From assembly GCA_031277535.1 (NCBI GenBank), contig JAITMD010000005.1, positions 362,458 through 426,457 on the forward strand: a DNA stretch of 64,000 bases, read 5' to 3'. The notes under the pieces were generated by a model that did no database searches, was not told the origin of the DNA, and was given only the letters and a program-made list of their open reading frames with translations. Both the position numbers and the translations under genes were made by a program. This DNA is from Flavobacteriaceae bacterium. Its GTDB lineage: Bacteria > Bacteroidota > Bacteroidia > Flavobacteriales > Flavobacteriaceae. Shown piece by piece: positions 57,142 to 64,000 of this stretch (within the stretch, counting starts at the first letter, position 1; the number at the start of each line of letters is the position of its first letter).

Positions 57142-59739
57142 TTATTGTGCAGGTTTATTTTGTACTACATAGTCAATAGCCCACTTCAAAATATTTGCAT
57201 ATAGAATACTATTATAGACAGTATAAGTTGTTCCTCTATCTAAATAATCTTTACCATACAAATTTCCTGCGCTATCATATTTCACAGGCCAAATAGATTT
57301 ACTTGTATTACCTATCGATCCTGAGAAAATACCTCCATCTCCCATAAAGATAAATCCAAACTTTTTATGTCTAAACATCGCAATTTTATCTGGCTGACTA
57401 TTACTTTCTGCTAATGGAATATACTCACTTGTCAAACTATACTTAGGAATATACCATCCATTTGCTGCATAGTCGTTACCTATATATTTATTATTTAAAT
57501 CTCCAAATTCTACAGTTTTAATAATTGGGTCATCTACTGGTCCTATTATTTTATTTACCTGAGTAAATCCATTAGAAACTCCAGTAACTGCTTGAACTGA
57601 CCCATTATCAAACTCTCTCATTTCAGCAATCAGTATATTAGATGTATCAGTATAAATAGATCCTGGAGGAGATTGTTTTAAATTTAACTCATCTGCCATA
57701 ATCAATACTCCTTTTTTATTTCTAACAAAATCTACCAAAGCAATTCTTTCTGCTGTACCATAATGTCCATTATAGGCAAATATTATGATATCAATTTTAT
57801 TAACTGCTAAATAGTTTGCTAAGTTATCAGGAAATTTATTAATGTTCTTATTTGTAAAAATATTAATACTGTTTACTTTTACTTTTCCATTTGGTCCAAA
57901 AAGTGCTGGATTTTGTAGAATTGCATTTGGTGCATAAGCATTTGTTTTTCCTGATGGTGCATAATAAGCTGTTCCAATTGCCAATACATTAATATCTCTA
58001 CCTTTTACATATACAGGAATAGAACATGCAGAAGTAATGTCATTACCTGCGCCTAATCCTTCTGTAGACAAAGTATACATATGTGTTGCTGGAACAGTAT
58101 AAACCCCAACTCCTTTTGGTTCTAAAATAACTGTAGCTGTACCTTGTGCTCTATCTCCATCTGTAAATGTTCCAGATTTTTCATAGTACACACCAGCTAA
58201 TGTATTCGTTTTAATTGTATATGTATCTGCATATCCTACATTTACCTGTACTAAAATACCATGTGTTCCTGCAACTAAAGGAGTGTCTGTAGTAAATACA
58301 GTTGAATTTTGAGCTCCACTAAATGCATAACTCTTTCCACAATTAAATGTGTACGTTTTTGAACGTTCTTTTACTGGAATTATTGGGAATGTTGCACAAA
58401 GTGTTGTTGCTGGTATCATACTTTCAAACGTAATACCTGTTGTTTTTAACGGGATTACTTTATCTTCTGGATACAAAGTAACAATCTGAATATTATCTGT
58501 TCCATTAAAACTCAACATTGTTTGAGGAGCTTTAAATACAACTGTACCTGTTGATCCAGCAAACTTACCATGTAATTCAATATCAACTAAACCTGGTGCA
58601 GTTACTTTTACAGGAAGTGAGAATGCATTACTTTTTGTCAATTTAGAATCTTCTCTAAACTCTCCTTTATACTCTATAGGTTTTGAAGGATTATCACACA
58701 CCAATTCAAAAGCAGCTGCAATTGTTTGTACTGTAGCAGTAACTCCTGGTGTTTTGTTATTTTTTGAATTCGTTTTAAAATTGAATGTATTAGTACCTAC
58801 TGCTCCAGGAACACCTTGTCCATAAATTGTTATCTTTTGGTTTGGTCCAGCTGTTTTGAATTCTCCTGATCCACTAAAGCTAATTCCATTTGCAGCCGTT
58901 ACTTCTGTAATTCTCCAAAAACCTGGTGTAGTTACATCTGCCTCTAACTCTATTTTGTTATCTGTAGCGTTCAAAGGAACTCCTTTGTATGCTTTCCAAT
59001 TTAATGTAATAGCAGGAGTAGTAATTTTATAGTCAATCTCTGATGACTTAACAGGTATTTTTGTTGTATTACATCCTGTGTTTTCTTTACCATTTACTCT
59101 AAAAGTAACAGCATCTCCTGGACTCTCATTTTCCATTAATGGTGTACCAAAACCTTCTAAAGCTATCGTATAAACACCTGTAGTTTCAAATACTCCCGTT
59201 TTATTAAAAGAGTAACCATTAGTTGTTACTGCAGAAATAATATAAGACCCAGACTCTAATACATTTACAGACATAAATAAAACATCTGTATCTTTTAGAC
59301 TTACTCCTTGTTTTAATTCTAAAGCACCACTTGCATTTAATTGTATTTTTCCACAATCCACACTAATTTTAGCAGGAGGTAACTCTCCACAAAGACTTAA
59401 CCATTTGCTCTTTTCTGTGCTCCAATAATTAATACAATCATCATCTGTATTATAAATTGTCAATCCTCTACCACGTTCTTTGTCTGTAATTTTTGCAGTA
59501 AGTATATTACGCTCTGCAGTTGTCATACGAGGCAATAGAAATCCTTTAGTAGCACTCTCTAATTCTAATACTGAAAAAGGGGCAGCGGTAGCACTTGTAG
59601 TACCAGTTACAGAGCCATCCTTTATTTTTGTCATATTACCACTCTGAGCAAAAGACAATGATACATTCATTAACAATGCAATCATTATCAATAACGCAGA
59701 ATGAAATGACTTTATATTTAAATATTTACTTTTCATCAA
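57142..59739 (-). CDS. Secreted fibre-like protein with glutamine-amidotransferase-like C-terminus, paralog
   Basis: 865 residues with a signal peptide (ALLIMIALLMNVSLSFAQ). Same plan as its neighbour: fibre-like segment (VLELESATKGFLLPRMTTAER, YNTDDDCINYWS), then about four 100-residue beta-sandwich units starting at Cys (DCGK, NTGCNTTK, VCDNPSKP, NCGKSYAF), then an alpha/beta C-terminus (NKIDIIIFAYNGHYGTAERI, VRNKKGVLIMADEL, FGFIFMGDGG). Gap of 18 bases to the upstream gene at 59758. The function of such a fusion is not known. Confidence 0.6.
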   Translation of the reverse strand: MMKSKYLNIKSFHSALLIMIALLMNVSLSFAQSGNMTKIKDGSVTGTTSATAAPFSVLELESATKGFLLPRMTTAERNILTAKITDKERGRGLTIYNTDDDCINYWSTEKSKWLSLCGELPPAKISVDCGKIQLNASGALELKQGVSLKDTDVLFMSVNVLESGSYIISAVTTNGYSFNKTGVFETTGVYTIALEGFGTPLMENESPGDAVTFRVNGKENTGCNTTKIPVKSSEIDYKITTPAITLNWKAYKGVPLNATDNKIELEADVTTPGFWRITEVTAANGISFSGSGEFKTAGPNQKITIYGQGVPGAVGTNTFNFKTNSKNNKTPGVTATVQTIAAAFELVCDNPSKPIEYKGEFREDSKLTKSNAFSLPVKVTAPGLVDIELHGKFAGSTGTVVFKAPQTMLSFNGTDNIQIVTLYPEDKVIPLKTTGITFESMIPATTLCATFPIIPVKERSKTYTFNCGKSYAFSGAQNSTVFTTDTPLVAGTHGILVQVNVGYADTYTIKTNTLAGVYYEKSGTFTDGDRAQGTATVILEPKGVGVYTVPATHMYTLSTEGLGAGNDITSACSIPVYVKGRDINVLAIGTAYYAPSGKTNAYAPNAILQNPALFGPNGKVKVNSINIFTNKNINKFPDNLANYLAVNKIDIIIFAYNGHYGTAERIALVDFVRNKKGVLIMADELNLKQSPPGSIYTDTSNILIAEMREFDNGSVQAVTGVSNGFTQVNKIIGPVDDPIIKTVEFGDLNNKYIGNDYAANGWYIPKYSLTSEYIPLAESNSQPDKIAMFRHKKFGFIFMGDGGIFSGSIGNTSKSIWPVKYDSAGNLYGKDYLDRGTTYTVYNSILYANILKWAIDYVVQNKPAQ

Positions 59740-59757
59740 TACAAAATTTAATAATTA

Positions 59758-61749
59758 TTACTTCGTTAATAATGCTTCTAAAGCTTGTAAACGCTTAGCC
59801 ATATCAGATACTTCTGATTCCAACTTTTCAATTCGTGTTTCTTTTGCATTCAACTCTTTTTGTTGTTCTATCACATGCAAAAACAATTCTTCTGTTTTTT
59901 CCAACAACTGAATTGATAATTCTGAAACATTAAAAGAATAACCAGAAGTAGTTTTTTCCAAATCACTAATTGGTGTAATCCCTGGTAAGTGTCTATTTGT
60001 ATTAATAAATTCACTTACAGTATTTAAATCATTAAACTTATAATTGTATTTCAGTTTTGAACTTCCATTAAAATAACTTTCAAATACATAATCCGCATAG
60101 TAACTATTTGTTGCTGTAATACTACCATTTACGCGCAACATTTCATTAGGTGCTGCAGATTTCTCATCAAAACCTATTCCTACCCAACCTTTAGTATATA
60201 TATTATCATCATTCTTTGTTGCTTGTTTTATAGTTTTTTCAACATACCATGGCTCCTGAACTAAATTATCTAAAGTAATAATTACAGGTGGAGCTGGCGT
60301 TTCATTTTTATAATGCAATTCTCTTTTTGCCTCATCAAGACTCAATGTTGTTATAGTTTCAGACTTTTGAAATAACTGAGAAATAAGAACAAAACTCTCT
60401 GCTTTTTTCTCATCTGTATAAACTAATGCTGGTCCTCCTGGGTAATTTGGATCATATCTAAAAGTAGTTAATGTTTCCAAAAAATTCCCTCCATTCCCAT
60501 TATCTGTTGCTCCTAATAGATCACTTCCTTTAATAACTACTGTATCTCCTTTTTCATTCAAATAAGTAAACTTATAAGCTTGATAAGTATTTATAGGTTC
60601 ACCAAACATAGCCTCATCACGTTTAACATCTACATGTACTTCTTTTTGTTCTCCTGTTACAGTATCAGTATCATAATACACATACATTGTATATGCTTCC
60701 TTAGTCATGGTGGTTAAAGTCTCAGCAAATTTTTTATTATCTACATTCTTACCATCATTAAATGTAAAACCTGCTTTAACATTGTCTACATTATCAGCTG
60801 CTGGAGTAAGAGTTAACTTTGCTAAAAATGAATTGTCCTTGATTATTTGAGTAATATCAATTACCTCATTTTTCACTCCTCCATTACCATCTTCTATAGT
60901 CACATAAAAATTTCCTCCTTCATATGTAACATTACCAATAACTTTAGTTTTAAAATAATTGTTTAAAATTGTTTTAACATCCGCATTATCAATAATATTT
61001 TGGAAGTTATTCTCTACATCATTAATAATATCAATTTTAAAAGGCATATACCCTTCTTTTTCCAACTCTTCGTTATAATAATTATAAACTCCATTATTCT
61101 TACCATTAGTATTTTTATCAGCTACTATTTTAGTAATAGTTTCTTTAATACCTGTAGTAATATAGTCTTTTAAAAAATCCTTAAAATCTTCACTTCTTTT
61201 TAACAGTGGTGTAAGCTCAATTGTTTGTGTTGTATCGTCCTTACCTTCTCTTGTATAAACTAATGTTGCTTTTAAAGGATCAGTTCCAGCTGACAAAGAA
61301 GTAATCGTTTCTAAACTTTTAATCAACTCGTTTATAGTAGTTGTTTTCTGCTTATTTGTACTTTTATCAATCCAAGTAAAAGTAAAATTATTATCCCCCT
61401 CATTTGTAATAGTTACATTGCCATCTTTAGCTGTTTCTTTAATATACTTATATAATGTACTATTAGACACTAAAGCATTCCACTTACTGTTAGCCCAAAA
61501 ATAAAAACCTGCTTCTAAATCAGGAATACCGGTATGATATACAAGTAAACTTTCTATCTGTGAACCATTAACAATAGTTGTTTTATCTGTTTCTGATTTT
61601 AAAGCTAATCGAGGGATAAGCACCCCTTTATTTCCAGAAGACACCTCCAACTCAGCAGACTCCTGAGGAAGGGATGTTCCTATACCAGTTTGAGCGTAAG
61701 CTCCCATTGTCCCAAGAAGGACAACTAAAGGAATAATTTTCTTTTTCAT
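59758..61749 (-). CDS. Secreted fibre-like protein with endosialidase-type chaperone end
   Basis: 663 residues with a signal peptide (IIPLVVLLGTMGAYA). It opens with QTGIGTSLPQESAELEVSSG, the fibre-like start, then a long shaft with two strand-rich units sharing LETLT/LETIT-type openings (around 145 and 425). Residues about 550-663 (MLRVNGSITATNSYYADYVF, NTNRHLPGI, coiled-coil tail LESEVSDMAKRLQALEALL) resemble the S74-type chaperone ends that form trimeric fibres. A minus-strand -7 TAATTTTG (61769-61776) precedes it. First of a three-gene unit running to 54652. Confidence 0.65.
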   Translation of the reverse strand: MKKKIIPLVVLLGTMGAYAQTGIGTSLPQESAELEVSSGNKGVLIPRLALKSETDKTTIVNGSQIESLLVYHTGIPDLEAGFYFWANSKWNALVSNSTLYKYIKETAKDGNVTITNEGDNNFTFTWIDKSTNKQKTTTINELIKSLETITSLSAGTDPLKATLVYTREGKDDTTQTIELTPLLKRSEDFKDFLKDYITTGIKETITKIVADKNTNGKNNGVYNYYNEELEKEGYMPFKIDIINDVENNFQNIIDNADVKTILNNYFKTKVIGNVTYEGGNFYVTIEDGNGGVKNEVIDITQIIKDNSFLAKLTLTPAADNVDNVKAGFTFNDGKNVDNKKFAETLTTMTKEAYTMYVYYDTDTVTGEQKEVHVDVKRDEAMFGEPINTYQAYKFTYLNEKGDTVVIKGSDLLGATDNGNGGNFLETLTTFRYDPNYPGGPALVYTDEKKAESFVLISQLFQKSETITTLSLDEAKRELHYKNETPAPPVIITLDNLVQEPWYVEKTIKQATKNDDNIYTKGWVGIGFDEKSAAPNEMLRVNGSITATNSYYADYVFESYFNGSSKLKYNYKFNDLNTVSEFINTNRHLPGITPISDLEKTTSGYSFNVSELSIQLLEKTEELFLHVIEQQKELNAKETRIEKLESEVSDMAKRLQALEALLTK

Positions 61750-61768
61750 AGTTATTCAATTTTAACCA

Positions 61769-61794
61769 CAAAATTAACATAAAATTCTAAACAA
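61769..61794 (-). promoter_or_regulatory. Promoter candidate of the 59758 gene
   Basis: Minus strand TTG (61792-61794), 15-base gap, perfect TAATTTTG (61769-61776), slightly short spacing. Confidence 0.4.
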
Positions 61795-62019
61795 AAACAC
61801 ATCTGTAATAAAAATAAATGATATAAATCATGTTTTAAATCAAAAAATAACAATTAAAAACCAATTAAAAACAGCAAATAAAGATAATCTATCACAAAAA
61901 ACAGCACAATACAAACAAATAATCAATAACACACAAATTAACATATTAAATTCATAATAATAATATAATTAAAAAACATGTTAAAAATACCATCATAAAA
62001 ACAAATAAATCAATAAATA
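61795..62019. other. AT-rich spacer within the surface-protein cluster
   Basis: Together with the promoter candidate and terminator beside it this fills the 352-bp gap 61750-62101. No gene or repeat is visible. Confidence 0.5.
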
Positions 62020-62054
62020 AAAAAAGCTGCAAGTAAAATACTTGCAGCTTTTTA
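62020..62054 (-). terminator. Terminator of the 62102 gene
   Basis: AAAAAGCTGCAAGTA pairs with TACTTGCAGCTTTTT, 3-base loop, T-run on the minus strand. Confidence 0.9.
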
Positions 62055-62101
62055 TTCTATCAGATACTCCAGTGCTTTTTACAACACTATTTTATCAAGA
62101 A

Positions 62102-63373
62102 TTACTTTTCAACAAACTGGACTACAACCTTATATGTTCCTCCAGGTAATGTAACATAGAAAATTCCATTTCCTAAAGCAAAATTGATTGTTCCATTAGC
62201 AACTTCTACATCAGTAACCCCAACTTTTTCAAGTTGTCCATTAGGTTTTACCAACTTCACATCATATACCTCAATTGCCTTTCCAGCATATGCTGCAGGA
62301 ATTGCTACACCTGATGTTTGTGCATCTAAATCTTTAATGGTAGTACTACCATAATAAGTATAAATAACTTTTCCATTTAACTTATTACCTGTACTTACTA
62401 CCTCAGAAGTTATATTGTATCCTAAACCTTCACGAATTTCTTTGATAATCTCTTCTTTACTTTTAGTAAAAAATTCTTTAATGGTTTCACCAATATCAAT
62501 TATCTGATTCTTATCATTCTTATCTTTATAATACAATACATCTTTAGTAGCTGGATCATTATCATGATCACCATAATAAACATTACCTCCTTTACTTAAA
62601 TATTGTGATACATTGTTATTAATCAAATTTTTAATATCTTCATTGTTATTAATAGACGTATAAACATCATTCGTCATATTAATATAATGTACAACTGGTT
62701 TACCACTTGCGTCATCCTCAGCAAGATATTCGTAAAATATTTGACCTTTTTTTAACTTGGTTGCATCCAACGTTAATACATCAACAGTAGCTGGTTTTGT
62801 TGCATCTGTTACAACTTCCCCTCTTTTAATTGAAGTTTTACTTTCTACAGCGCGAATTCCCTTAGTAACATCTGCTTTAACCTTAGTTATTTTTCCCGTT
62901 TTGGGATCAATTGTAACAGTATAAAACTCAGCTTTCTCAAAATCATACAACAAAGCAGAAGTACCTCCTTTTACATTTCCATCAACAACGGTTGTATTGA
63001 AAAAGTTGTTCACAACCTCATTTACAATTGCAGTATTATCCTTAGAACCGTCTTTAGCATCTTGCAGAGTAGCCAACTTATTCCAAGCTGTACCATTCCA
63101 TGTATAAAAACCTTCTACTAATTCTTTTGCAGCATCAACTTTAATATTATAAACAATTAAACCTTTTGCCTTTGCTTGTGAACCATTCACATCCTTCATT
63201 GGAGCAAAGTTACCTAAATCGATTAACTCAACCCTTGGAAACAAAACCCCTTTATCAGGAGAAGATACATCTAATATAGAACTCCCATTAGGAGTCATGG
63301 TGCCAATCCCTACCTGGGCATGTCCTAAATAAGACACCCCAAGTAAAGCAGCAATAATTAATATTTTTTTCAT
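62102..63373 (-). CDS. Secreted fibre-like protein, unknown function
   Basis: 423 residues with a signal peptide (ILIIAALLGVSYLGHA). The fibre-like start is VGIGTMTPNGSSILDVSSPD and YTWNGTAWNKL. The rest is strand-rich with a C-terminal barrel-like or beta-sandwich domain (NGIFYVTLPGGTYKVVVQF). Its end is similar to that of the next gene, so the two are paralogs in the C-terminal domain. Separated from that gene by 79 bp with no clear terminator between. Confidence 0.65.
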   Translation of the reverse strand: MKKILIIAALLGVSYLGHAQVGIGTMTPNGSSILDVSSPDKGVLFPRVELIDLGNFAPMKDVNGSQAKAKGLIVYNIKVDAAKELVEGFYTWNGTAWNKLATLQDAKDGSKDNTAIVNEVVNNFFNTTVVDGNVKGGTSALLYDFEKAEFYTVTIDPKTGKITKVKADVTKGIRAVESKTSIKRGEVVTDATKPATVDVLTLDATKLKKGQIFYEYLAEDDASGKPVVHYINMTNDVYTSINNNEDIKNLINNNVSQYLSKGGNVYYGDHDNDPATKDVLYYKDKNDKNQIIDIGETIKEFFTKSKEEIIKEIREGLGYNITSEVVSTGNKLNGKVIYTYYGSTTIKDLDAQTSGVAIPAAYAGKAIEVYDVKLVKPNGQLEKVGVTDVEVANGTINFALGNGIFYVTLPGGTYKVVVQFVEK

Positions 63374-63452
63374 AGTATTCTTTTTTCGAAATTGAACATT
63401 TCGTTATATGACAAATAACTTATATTATTTTGCCTATTTAATACATTTACTA

Positions 63453-64000
63453 TTATTTAGCAATATATTCGTATACCACTTCATAATTAGCAGCATTATC
63501 TAATGGCACATACATTTCACCCATACCAAAATAGAAGTTAAATTGATTTTTACTTGGTGAAGTTACATTTGTAGCAGAATTAATCAGTACATTACCAGCA
63601 GCATCTATAATAGAAACTCTTAACAATCTTCCAAACTCATCTGTACTATCTTTAATCTCAGCCACTCCCTTATCATTAATCTCAACTTTTTTCGGAGCTG
63701 CAGTAATAAAACCTTGGAAAGTACTATCATAACCAACAGTATCCTTTACTTCTACAGTAGCAATACCTTTATAGACAGCTTTTCCATTAATAACTTCTCC
63801 CGTCGGCAAATCCCCTTTTCCTTTTTCCACAACTACTTTTGTCACTTCTTTGATCTTTTCTATAATCTCTTTATTATTTTCAATAATTTTCAAGATATCT
63901 TTAGAAATATCAATTGGCTTATTATCATACTCATCTTTTGACCCATCTTTTAACACTTTCTCGAATAAAACTTTACCTTTTCCTGCTTCAAGCTCTCCAT
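63453..64000 (-). CDS. C-terminus of a fibre-like surface protein (partial)
   Basis: The open frame continues past 63956 to the window end (GELEAGKGKVLFEKVLKDG...), so the 5' end is missing. Ends FGMGEMYVPLDNAANYEVVY, matching the end of the 62102 product. No start codon in the window. First gene of the local minus-strand run as far as visible. Confidence 0.75.
   Translation of the reverse strand, partial: GELEAGKGKVLFEKVLKDGSKDEYDNKPIDISKDILKIIENNKEIIEKIKEVTKVVVEKGKGDLPTGEVINGKAVYKGIATVEVKDTVGYDSTFQGFITAAPKKVEINDKGVAEIKDSTDEFGRLLRVSIIDAAGNVLINSATNVTSPSKNQFNFYFGMGEMYVPLDNAANYEVVYEYIAK

Overview
The window is a low-GC, AT-rich chromosomal segment of a Bacteroidota bacterium, almost certainly Flavobacteriaceae and plausibly Myroides. 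That placement is inferred from gene content, not from a marker gene. The supports are a SusC/SusD pair driven by an ECF sigma/FecR pair, a type IX secretion (gliding-motility type) C-terminal domain, promoters of the TTG-N17..23-TAnnTTTG kind, no dependence on Shine-Dalgarno sites, and Cys-lipoprotein signals. No rRNA, tRNA, CRISPR array or intact insertion sequence was seen.

Layout. 1-238: C-terminus of a CBS-domain protein, then terminators. 803-3007: hxlR-type regulator, cysE and cysK, a cysteine biosynthesis operon with an operator-like palindrome in its promoter. 3048-4182: long spacer with GGACA/TGTCC repeats and decayed sequence. 4183-10224: a 2013-residue secreted modular adhesin. 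10283-21469 (minus strand): seven-gene polysaccharide-utilisation-type locus (ECF sigma, FecR anti-sigma, SusC with STN domain, SusD, YdcF-like, GH92 mannosidase, PI-PLC-like). 22183-24517: PAP2 phosphatase plus EptA/MCR-type phosphoethanolamine transferase, a likely lipid A remodelling pair. 24732-32319: MFS efflux pump, transposase remnants, lipoprotein, DUF4240-like protein, YdjM-like membrane protein, Lrp regulator and M14 carboxypeptidase. 32320-32622: divergent promoter region with four copies of one 12-bp palindrome, facing an XRE regulator. 33228-38688: mixed housekeeping genes (spermidine-synthase-like, GNAT, TatA, PurC, AraC-Ogt fusion). 38931-43605: tetR-tolC-emrA-emrB efflux operon. 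44387-45861: two paralogous outer-membrane barrels. 46501-46672: candidate structured non-coding RNA with its own promoter and terminator. 46904-54502: ABC-F ATPase, thioredoxin-fold lipoprotein, truncated haemoglobin, DUF2520-kdsC-maf-mscS operon, barrel protein and cytochrome b561. 54652-64000 (minus strand, continuing off the window): five large secreted proteins with a tail-fibre-like N-terminus, two of which end in a glutamine-amidotransferase-like domain.

How genes work together. The Sus-like locus reads as one regulated unit: ligand capture by SusC/D signals through FecR to the ECF sigma factor, and the secreted enzymes (alpha-mannosidase and phosphoinositide-type phospholipase C) suggest a mannosylated glycolipid or GPI-like substrate. 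PAP2 and EptA together suggest removal of a lipid A phosphate and addition of phosphoethanolamine, a route to polymyxin resistance. The best candidates for undescribed biology are the structured RNA at 46501, the palindrome cluster at 32340-32588, the fibre-like surface protein cluster at the right end, and the PI-PLC/GH92 locus.
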